NCBI GenBank assembly: GCA_033439765.1
Contig: JAULSN010000030.1
Coordinates: forward strand, 1-16,867
Direction: 5' to 3'
DNA from: Lasiosphaeria ovina
Taxonomy: Eukaryota; Ascomycota; Sordariomycetes; Sordariales; Lasiosphaeriaceae
DNA: 16,867 bases
The translations under genes were made by a program, and so were the position numbers. The notes under the pieces are model-generated. The model worked only from the letters and a program-made list of their open reading frames with translations, searched no databases and had not been told where the DNA came from. Shown in pieces: positions 1-7,422 of this stretch; within the stretch, counting starts at the first letter, position 1; the number at the start of each line of letters is the position of its first letter.

Positions 1-1635
1 CCCGGACCTGCTCGCGAATAGCGGGTATATCTTCTAAGGCCGGTTAGTTATCGGTTATTAGGTCTAGAGGTCCTAACGAAGGTCTGAATCCGTATAGCTA
101 CTCGTGAGGGGATATCTAAATACCCTTAATATAGGCCGAGTTAAGGTGCTACTATAACGCCGGGATAATCTCTAGTTAGTTAGACGTAGGGTTAACGAAG
201 TTATAGTAACGAATAGCGATCTTAATAGTCTAGTTTTTACGCTTAGCTAGGCCGTTACCTTGAGGGTGGTACGCTATAGTTATAAGGAACCTAGTTCCGA
301 GAGCTTTCTAAACTCCTTTCTAAAGCCTTAATATAAACTTACGATTACGGTCTAAGATAATTATATAGGGGAATCCCTAATTAGCGAGGAGGAGGTGTTT
401 AATAAAGACCTCTCCCTACTACTTAGTAATATAAGTAGTATAACTAGGTAGTAAGAGGGAACGCTTCGTAGCTTTATTTATAATAAGTATTAAATAGTTA
501 TACGTCTCCTTACCCTTAACCTTCTAAGGCGAGTCGGTAGAAGAAACTTTAGGAAGGCTGAGAATATAATCCATAGCGATTACTCGTATAGGTAGGGCGT
601 CTATAGGACGGATCGGCTAGTAATCGTTATTAATTAGGGTTCGGTAGGTCTTATTTAGTTAATAACTAGGGTAAAATTTGAGGTAATCCTTTACGGCCTT
701 AGTTTTCCAATAGATCGAAAGCCCTTTTAAGTCGTAGAGTATTTAGTTTCTGCCGAAATAGTACTTGTTATTATACGCTTCCTCTATAATGGTTTTAATT
801 ATATCTCGAGGTACGTAGAGCCTCCTTATACTATTAGGGCGTATATTAAATAAAAGACCTTAATTATTAAGTATAAAGGGGTAACCCGGCCTAGTACGCG
901 TACCTTCTTCGCCGGCGGTTTTGCTAATTTCAGCGATAATAGAGGTATACTTTAAGTCTTTTATATAGCCGTCGCGAAATCCGTTACGTAAGGAGTTATC
1001 TATATAAGCTTCCGCGTATATAAACCATACGTCGTTAAGAACCGCAGGTTTATTAAGAGGGGTTTCGTTAGTAGTTATAAGCCTACTTAAAGCGTCCGGA
1101 ACGAAGTTCTTCTTACCTTCTAGGTAAACTAGAATTAGCTAATATTATAAAAGGTAAATAGAGGCGTTTACTAACCGTATATTAGATCGGTCTATAGATA
1201 AAGAGCTTAAGGCTATCTAATTCATAATTCCGAGCGTAGTAGAATAGTCGGTCAGGGCGTAAATAGGCAGTTTATTACTATGAATTATTATTCGTAGCTT
1301 CTTAACGGCCTAGACTAAGTAAGCGACTTCGAGCTCTAAAGGTCCGTATCTCTACTCGGGATCTAATAGGCATCTACTAAGAAAATAAATAGGGAGAACT
1401 TAGTTAGTTAGAATAACTTATCCTACTTTCTATTTATAGCCCTCTATAAGGTGAAAAGCTATAACTCCGAATCCGTACTCCTTAGAGCTATCCACCTATA
1501 GAAATAGGGTCTTTTCTAGGTTATAATAATATAGAATAGTCGGATCTTCCTTATAGATCGCCTACTAGATAGTTTCGAAAGCCAGCAATTCCTTATCGGT
1601 AGGTATATACTTAGTTTTTGCCGTATATACTATAC
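1..1635 (-). pseudogene. Gypsy-type pol, RNase H and integrase part (RIP-inactivated, left edge cut)
   Basis: Minus-strand translation with codons ending at 352, 571 and 760 gives a Ty3/gypsy RNase H (about 1620-1100) followed by integrase (about 1020-1). Visible RNase H landmarks are KELLAFETI, YGFGVIAFHL and GKKNFVPDALSRL. The integrase core shows VIAMDY (Asp at 569-571), ILDRNRKF (Asp at 350-352) and AYHPQGNGLAKRKN, with 35 residues between the second Asp and the position of the catalytic Glu. That Glu is now Lys (242-244). The four zinc-ligand positions of the N-terminal HHCC domain are all Tyr (773-775, 758-760, 671-673, 662-664). Many TAA/TAG stops interrupt the frame. In the family this protein degrades template RNA and inserts the cDNA; here it is dead. 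It is the continuation of the RT segment at 8202-9300, split by the copia insertion. The 3' LTR lies outside the window. Confidence 0.9.
1631..1635. repeat. Target site duplication, left copy (TATAC)
   Basis: TATAC directly precedes the left LTR and is repeated directly after the right LTR at 8202-8206. Five bases is the usual duplication made by copia integrases. Treating 1636-8206 (6571 bp) as inserted sequence restores one continuous gypsy pol frame on the minus strand, an independent check of these boundaries. Confidence 0.93.
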
Positions 1636-1787
1636 TATTGGTTTTTAATATATATATTTTTTTACCTTATATAAAATAAACGATATAAAAAGAACTATAA
1701 GAGGTAAAAATATATAATAAATATATTTATACTGCTTACGTAATAATACAACTATAAATAATTGTAGGTCTCTTACATAAGCAATCT

Positions 1788-1811
1788 TATATAAGCTGTA
1801 AAGCTTATATA
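1788..1811. promoter_or_regulatory. Perfect 10-bp stem, 4-nt loop in LTR, overlapping TATA-like sequence
   Basis: TATATAAGCT, loop GTAA, then AGCTTATATA: the arms are exactly complementary over 10 bases. The right LTR copy (7575-7598) keeps both arms and has loop GCAA; the loop difference is a CpA/TpA transition. The arm contains TATATAA, a reasonable TATA element for the LTR promoter, just upstream of the GC-rich core. It could be a promoter element, an RNA hairpin near the transcript start, or chance in AT-rich DNA. Confidence 0.45.
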
Positions 1812-1863
1812 CATAACGACCTACACCTTACACAACGTAATGCAACCATAACCACTTAATGCC

Positions 1864-2112
1864 CCGCGTATACGGTCTTTGGAATCGATCCAACTGCCAC
1901 AGGTGTTGGCCCCGCACGGCCAGGGCAGTAGGCGACCTTCAGGCAACCGGTTCCAACAGCCAGGCCGCTCACAGGGCCACCTGGCCGCGGACCGGGCCAC
2001 CTGCCGGCCACCTGCAACAGGCCCGGGCCAACTAGCCGCAGGCCCTGCCGGGCCGGCTACGACCTTGGCCAACGATCCTCTGTTGGCTTCAGACCGTTGT
2101 TCGAAGTGTTGA
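1864..2112. other. GC-rich core of the copia 5' LTR with short GGCCACCTG repeats
   Basis: A block of about 250 bp is strongly GC-rich between AT-rich flanks. GGCCACCTG occurs three times (1975-1983, 1995-2003, 2006-2014), the first two preceded by an extra G. Many CpA and TpG dinucleotides survive, unlike nearly all neighbouring DNA. Open frames exist on both strands (about 1821-2072 minus, 1879-2112 plus), but they are low-complexity, Pro/Gly/Ala/Arg-rich and unlike any family I recognise, so I do not call a gene. The same block is in the right LTR at about 7651-7899. Confidence 0.7.
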
Positions 2113-2414
2113 ACAGAGCCGAGTTCCGTTCAACCGAGTCCACACAAGCTGGTATAATAAGGGGACCATTTTCCCACCTTTGTATTTAGAATAAGAACAT
2201 CTCAATCAGTCTTCGACCAATCACAACAATCTAAATACCATTCTGCTCCACTTTTTCTGCTCTTCATTATCATCCATTCTGCCATCCTTCACCGCCTTCG
2301 AATCTATCTCACGGAAGCTCCAAACCTTACCTTCTGTTAAAACCTTTCCATAACTACCACTCTTCCAACTGCTTGAAAACTAATTAATGCTCTATCGATA
2401 TAACCTCTTCAACA

Positions 2415-2426
2415 GGTTATGAGCCC
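2415..2426 (+). promoter_or_regulatory. Primer binding site, half-tRNA type, initiator tRNA-Met anticodon arm
   Basis: Immediately after the LTR, GGTTATGAGCCC is the exact reverse complement of GGGCUCAUAACC, the anticodon stem-loop (CAU anticodon) of eukaryotic initiator tRNA-Met. Several copia-family elements are known to prime minus-strand synthesis from a cleaved 5' half of this tRNA rather than from its 3' CCA end. There is no TGG-type 3'-end primer site here, which supports that mode. The tRNA gene of this species is not in the window, so the match beyond 12 bases cannot be judged. Confidence 0.8.
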
Positions 2427-2541
2427 GGAATAAACACCTCGCTCAGCCAGAATTACCCTGGCAACAAATAAATACCCCTTTCTACCTTTGTTTATCTTTT
2501 ACAACAACCTCTCTCTCTCTCTCTCCTGAAGACTCAGCAAC
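2427..2541 (+). other. Copia leader with CT microsatellite
   Basis: This is the untranslated leader between primer site and gag. It contains an uninterrupted CT tract at 2509-2525. An in-frame stop (TGA, 2527-2529) shows that the gag frame opens after this point. I see no other structure. Confidence 0.6.
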
Positions 2542-3705
2542 ATAATATCTTCAGTAAAAAGTCTTTCAATAACCAAGCTTAAAGGTGGTTCAAACTACCA
2601 GGGCTGGGCTATAATGGCTAAGGCTGTATTGCTTGAAGCCGATTTAGACTCTACTTTAGAGTCTGAAGAGAATGAGAACCGGAACCAAGAGAAGGCTCTA
2701 GCCAAGTTAACCTTACTCTGCGAATACGGTACGGCTCAACATATTACAGCCTGTAAGACTGCTTTTGCAGCGTGGAAGGTCTTGAAGGACTTGTATAATT
2801 CAGACGGTTTCACGTCACAGTACCTTTTAGTATAGTAATACTTTCAGACCCGGCAGTCGGACTTCGAAGACACTGAAGCCTACGTAAGTAAGCTGAAGTC
2901 TATACTTGATAATTTGAAGATTCAGAAGCTGGAAATTCCTGAAATAATAACTATAGCCTGGCTACTGCAAGGCTTAGAACCTGAGTTTAAAACCTTCGTT
3001 GCAACGGTTACTCAGACTCTTAGAAAGGACCCAAAGGCTTTCAACTGGGACTCTTTAACTAGCAGTCTCCTAGATGAAGCCCGAAGACTGGAAGCTTAAA
3101 GCATAAGAGGCTCTAAGTCTATAAATAACGTTGGGTTTCGAAAGGACTTTAATAAAAAACCGTATAAGGGAAAGAAGCCTTGGAAAGTAGGTTTCAAAGC
3201 CACTTTCTGTAAATATTGCAAGTTAAAAGGGCATGTGGAAGACGACTGTGCTTTCCTACACCCGGAAAAGGCTCCCGATGGCTGGAAAAATAAAGAAAAG
3301 TCCAAATACCGAGTTATGAAGACTCAAGGCAACAAGGTTGCTAATAAAGCAAAAGAAAGAAGGGAAGAGAAAATAAACCTCCTCCTCGCTAATAGGGACC
3401 AATCAGAAGGCCCCGAAGACTCTGAGGAACCCTCGGAATACTCTGAGGACTCTGAGGAAGACGTTGAATTAGAAGATGTCGAAATACCCTCTACTGAGGA
3501 AGACTCTCTAATGGAGGTAAGTAATAACCTTCTTCTTAATATTCATAACCCCTAGATAACTAGAAGTAGTATAACTAATAAAATAAATAATATAGTTCTA
3601 GATTTGGCCAATTAGGTTACTAGGACGGTTGAAATTACATTAGAAATAAAGGATAGAATAGAAAAGACTAGCTCGAATAGTAATATATATAAAGATAACT
3701 TCATT
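2542..3705 (+). pseudogene. Copia gag (RIP-inactivated)
   Basis: Frame 1 holds a copia-type nucleocapsid/capsid protein that would coat the element RNA in cytoplasmic virus-like particles. The reading frame begins after the stop at 2527. No ATG lies there; ATA codons at 2542 and 2545 are the best start candidates, one probably a mutated ATG. The first surviving ATG (2614) lies inside recognisable gag sequence (KGGSNYQGW precedes it). A helical capsid region covers about 2614-3095. An intact CCHC zinc knuckle, C-x2-C-x4-H-x4-C, runs from Cys 3208 to Cys 3249. A Glu/Asp/Ser-rich tail follows at about 3409-3520. In-frame stops are at 2833, 2836, 3097, 3553 and 3613, each one transition from a Gln or Trp codon. 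There is no frameshift, so gag runs directly into protease. Confidence 0.88.
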
Positions 3706-4197
3706 TTTGACTCTGGTGCTTCAGTCCACGTTATAAGTAATAGATCGTGGTTTTCAACACTTGATAATTCGACTCAAATAGTGAGTTGGGATAAGGCAAA
3801 GACCTTGAAAATAAAAGGAAAAGGCAATACTACTATAACCTTTAACGATACAGGTAGTAAAATAAGTCTAAATAACTGCTTCTATATACCTGAACTAGGT
3901 ATTAATATTATAAGCCCTTCTGCTTTACTAGACGGATTTTCCTACGTTGGTAATAATAAGATAATCTCTATAGTAGAAGGAAATAACTTAATAACTATGG
4001 GAACTATCTCTAAGGGACTCTATATACTACCTATAAAGCCTTATAAAGAGAATAAATATATTAATACTACTCTAGAAGTCTTACATAAGAGATTTGCTTA
4101 TATAAATATAAGAAATCTAAGTAATATAATAAAGAATACTATAAGTAAAGAAGAATATAAAAAGACGGATTTTACATATAAGTATGAGATTTGCTTA
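3706..4197 (+). pseudogene. Copia aspartic protease and pre-integrase region
   Basis: In the same frame as gag, FDSGASVHV carries the catalytic Asp-Ser-Gly-Ala motif of retrotransposon aspartic proteases (Asp at 3709-3711), followed by the conserved YIPELGINIISPSALL-type segment near 3880. Then comes a GAG-pre-integrase segment with LHKRFAYINIRNL (about 4081-4122), where the second zinc-ligand His of integrase appears to have become Tyr. In the family this enzyme cuts the gag-pol polyprotein. The open stretch ends at a TAG at 4198-4200 that is probably a mutated Gln codon, since homology continues in frame. Confidence 0.85.
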
Positions 4198-5388
4198 TAG
4201 GCTGAGTTTCCTAATAAAAGATATAAATAAAGTACTAATACGTATATATATAACTATATAGAAAAGGTTTCTAGTGATCTAGTAGGTCCCTTCAAATATA
4301 AGACTTACGATAATAAGCGGTATTTTATAACCTTTTTAGATAAGAAGAGCCGCGAGTTAGAAATAAGACTATTAGCCGATAAAAAGGACGTACTTAGTAT
4401 ATTCTTAGAATATAAGGCTATAGCTAAAAATAATATAAAAGGCTATAAAATAAGGGTATTTCAAACCGACAACGGTACTGAATATAAAGCCGTACATAAC
4501 TACCTTCGAAAAGAAGGTATTATAAGTCAACTTAGCCCTCCGGAAACTAAAGAGCCTAACGGCTTACCGGAAAGAATAAACCGTACTATAATATCTAAAG
4601 TACGTGCCCTACTTATATAAGCTCAAGCACCTATATACTTATGGGGAGAAGCTGCCTTAGCCGTAGCATATATATATAATAGGACTCCATATAGTAGCCT
4701 AGACTTTAAAACCCCCTACGAAGTAGGTAAGGAAGAAAAGCCTAATATAGATAATATAAAGATGTGGGGATCCGTAGTCTATTATAAAATAAAAGGGCCT
4801 AGAGCCTCAAAAATGAAGCCACAGGCTGAAAAAGGCATACTTATAGGATACGGCGAAGACTTTCATAACTATAAGGTATGGAGTTATACTAGACATAGGG
4901 CCTTTTGGTCCCGTGATTTAGAAATACTAGAAGGCGAGATATATAATAAAGAAAATAAAGATAACCTTAATATACCGCTTCTAGAAGACGAAGAAGACTT
5001 AGAAGACTTAAATAACCCTGAAAACGACTCTGAAGAGTCTATAGAAATAGATATAAATGAGAGTAAGGGGGTAGAAAGACCCTCTAATACGCACTCTAAT
5101 ATAAATAATAATAATAATAATACTAGAACTATAACTAGGAATTCCCTACGTAGTAGAAATACTCCGGGAATTATAACTAGGTCTTCTATAAGAAATATAA
5201 ACTCGGGAACTCCTTATATAAACCATCCTTCTAATAAGGCTATAGTTGAGATTCCACAAAAGGATTCTAACTATTATAAAGAATTTAAGAAGATTCTATA
5301 TACCCTAATAAGTATAGAAAATAATTCTAGCTATAACTTTGATCTTTTTACTATAAAGGAAGCTAATAAAGAGCCCTCAACGTATAAA
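4198..5388 (+). pseudogene. Copia integrase (catalytic triad intact, stops in frame)
   Basis: This is an rve-type integrase core in the same frame. Asp lies in SSDLVGPF (4276-4278), Asp in QTDNGTEY (4468-4470) and Glu in GLPERINRT (4570-4572). The spacing between the second Asp and the Glu is 33 residues, slightly shorter than the usual 35. WGEAALAVAYIYNRTP and the downstream GYGEDFHNYKVW-type block are typical of copia. A variable Asn/Ser-rich spacer follows (about 4990-5230), including a run of ATA/AAT triplets near 5101-5122 that encodes poly-Asn. Stops occur at 4198, 4228 and 4618. Unlike the gypsy integrase at the left edge, all three catalytic acids survive. Confidence 0.88.
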
Positions 5389-6330
5389 TAAGCTATAGAA
5401 AGCTCTGAGGCTTCTAAATGGAATTCGGCTATAAAGGCCGAATTAGAAGAGCTAGAAAGATAACATACCTTCGATATAGTAGATTTACCACCTAACTATA
5501 CACCCTTAGGGGGTAGGTGGGTGTATAAGCTAAAGAAAGATAATATAAATAATACGTAGAAATATAAGGCCCGTTAGGTAATATAAGGTTTTAACTAAGT
5601 ATAATATATAAATTATATAGAGACTTTTTCCACTGTGTATAGGCCTGAGACATATAGGCTAGGCTTTATAATAGCTATATCTAAAGGCTGGAAAATACTA
5701 TAATTTGACGTAAAAAACGCTTTTATATACGCCGATATAGACACCACTATATATATGAAGTTACCTATAGGGTTTTATAAAGATAAAGGGGATAAGGTCT
5801 GCTTACTACGTAAGGCATTATACGGCCTAAAACAAGCCCCTAGACTTTAGTATAACCTACTAAAGAAAGTCCTTAATAACCTAGGCTATAACGTATTTAA
5901 CTACGATGACGGTGCTTTTATAAACCCTAGGAATAATACTATAATCCTCTGCCACGTGGATGACTTGTTGATTATAGGTCCTTAAGAAGAAGAAATAAAT
6001 AAAGATATAGAAAAGGCTATAAAAGCTATTAAATTACAACCCCTAGGGGAAGTAAACACCTTTTTAGGTATAAATATAAGGACGGATTATAAAAATAAGA
6101 CGTTATTTATGTACCAAATAGACTATACTCAGAAGATCCTTGAAAAATATAATAAAAAGGGCTTATACCCGAAGTCTAGCCCACTTACGAAGAATAACCT
6201 TTATAAGAATAAAGAACAAGCTTCACAAAAAGATATAACATAATATCAGCAATATATAGGCTCCCTTCTATATTTAGCCTTGAAGTCTAGACCCGATATA
6301 GCGTTTCCGGTGTAATATTATGCTAGGTAT
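5389..6330 (+). pseudogene. Copia reverse transcriptase (RIP-inactivated)
   Basis: An RVT_2-type reverse transcriptase continues frame 1. Visible landmarks are SKWNSAIKAELEEL, GGRWVYKLKKD, FDVKNAF (first catalytic Asp 5707-5709), KALYGLKQAPRL and CHVDDLLIIG (Asp pair 5959-5964, with His where many relatives have Tyr), then PLGEVNTFLGI. The protein would copy the element RNA into cDNA inside the particle. Stops are dense: 5389, 5461, 5557, 5575, 5584, 5596, 5602, 5701, 5848, 5983, 6241 and 6313. Most sit where a Gln is expected, and 5848 falls at a Trp position, as C-to-T or G-to-A change predicts. Both the first Asp and the Asp pair remain. Confidence 0.9.
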
Positions 6331-6924
6331 ATGAGTAACCCTAGTATAGAGCATTTTAAAGCTGTGGATAATATATTCGGATACTTAAATAAATACCCTA
6401 ATCTAGGTATAACTTATAATGGAATCGACTTAAATAAAGCCGTAATTAAGGCCTATAGCGATTCTGATTGGGGTAGCTGTCTAGATTCAAGAAGATCCAC
6501 TACTGGTTATTTAACTACGTTGAATAATAATATTATAAGCTGGGGAGTATGCCTATAATAAACCGTAGCTCAGTCTAGTACTGAAGCGGAATATATAGCC
6601 TTAGCAGATACTGTGAAAGAAGTAATATACCTTCAAAACTCTCTTAAAGAGATTAATATAGGCTTAAATCTTAAAATTCCTATACAAATACCCGCTATAA
6701 TAGAAGATAATAACGGGGCTATAAAACTAGGTTATAACCCTGAATTTCATAAAAGAAGTAAGCATATAGATATAAAATATCACCTTATACATAAAGCAAT
6801 AGAAAATAATACTATAAGGGTAATATATATACCTATAAAGGAATAATTAGCAGATCCTCTTACTAAAGCCGTTGCAGGACCTCTCCTAGCGGCGTAGAAG
6901 CTAAAGATTGGTTTATAGAGCCTA
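6331..6924 (+). pseudogene. Copia RNase H and C-terminus of pol
   Basis: The C-terminal RNase H domain is still in frame 1. AYSDSDWG (Asp 6460-6462 and 6466-6468) is followed by SRRSTTGYL, then QSSTEAEYIALA (Glu 6583-6585), EDNNGAI (Asp 6706-6708), HKRSKHIDIKYHLI and YIPIKE, then LADPLTKAV. The set is complete and all acidic catalytic positions I can identify remain. Stops are at 6556, 6559, 6844 and 6895. The true C-terminus is uncertain: the frame could have ended at 6895, 6916 or 6922. This domain removes the RNA strand during reverse transcription. After it the sequence becomes AT-rich non-coding DNA. Confidence 0.88.
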
Positions 6925-7422
6925 TAAGACTTTCGAAAGCAATATATATACTATAACGCTCTTTAAAAATATATAATAATATAATATATACGTAGTAATA
7001 TAAGATATATATAATATATACTCTCTGCTTATACTTCTGAAGAATAAGGAGGTTTTTAACCCACTATAAGGGTTTTCCTACCTGAAGAAAAGAAACTAAT
7101 AAAGAGGAATTTCTTCTTATAAGAAGGGTTTTAACTATACTATACGATATTTAATAATATACTTTTCCCTTCTATAACCTAAGGTTTTAACTATAATATA
7201 CGATATATATAATATACTCTTTCCTTAGTATAACTAGGTTTTGAACTTTTCCTAGATATATATAAAAGGGTTAATTTTTCCCTATATATATAAGAGGTTT
7301 TTTAATTTTTTACCCTCTATATACTATAAGTAGGTTTTTCATTTTTTACCCTACATAAAGAAGACTATAAAATACAACTATAATCTAATACCTTTCCATA
7401 ACGGCATCAGCTTAAGGGGGTA
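6925..7422 (+). other. Copia 3' untranslated region with serial stem-loops
   Basis: This AT-rich, non-coding stretch between pol and the 3' LTR contains a series of inverted repeats whose arms differ from one hairpin to the next yet stay complementary: AACCC 7058-7062 with GGGTT 7070-7074; AGAAGGG 7122-7128 with CCCTTCT 7167-7173; CTAAGG 7179-7184 with CCTTAG 7223-7228; CTAGG 7234-7238 with CCTAG 7251-7255; AGGG 7267-7270 with CCCT 7280-7283; AGAGG 7293-7297 with CCTCT 7314-7318; GTAGG 7330-7334 with CCTAC 7350-7354. Two of the loops (about 7126-7169 and 7181-7224) are themselves related in sequence. A 14-bp perfect palindrome, CTTCTTATAAGAAG, lies at 7113-7126. Confidence 0.6.
7411..7422 (+). 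promoter_or_regulatory. Polypurine tract for plus-strand priming
   Basis: CTTAAGGGGGTA ends exactly at the 3' LTR; the purine core is AAGGGGG at 7414-7420, two bases from the LTR. Retrotransposons prime plus-strand DNA from such an RNase H-resistant purine run. The position agrees with the LTR start deduced from the alignment and the TATAC duplication. Confidence 0.8.

Larger units (their letters stand above)
1636..2414 (+). repeat. Copia 5' LTR
   Basis: This is the left long terminal repeat, 779 bp, the same length as 7423-8201. By hand alignment the two differ at 20 sites (about 97.4% identity) with no indel, and all 20 are transitions at CpA or TpG. The first roughly 225 bp are AT-rich and look RIP-saturated. 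Positions about 1864-2112 form a GC-rich core. The remainder is pyrimidine-rich with many intact CpA. As the 5' LTR it would hold the promoter and transcript start; TATA-like stretches occur at 1786-1811 and about 2152-2160, but no start site can be fixed from sequence alone. Confidence 0.95.

Noticed and set aside
1821..2112. Overlapping open frames on both strands in the GC-rich LTR core
   Set aside because: They are short, low-complexity and lie wholly in a repeat; open frames are expected by composition because AT-rich stops are rare there. The right LTR copy gives no sign of coding conservation.
3096..3305. Minus-strand open frame opposite copia gag
   Set aside because: It is antisense to the well-supported gag zinc-knuckle region and has no recognisable features.
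3706..4197. A functional stand-alone protease or integrase gene (open stretches of 75 to 209 codons in copia pol)
   Set aside because: All are pieces of one gag-pol frame between RIP stops; their ATG codons are internal Met residues.
5101..5122. ATA/AAT microsatellite as an independent repeat
   Set aside because: It lies in frame in the integrase C-terminal spacer as a poly-Asn run; such runs are common in AT-rich RIPped coding sequence.
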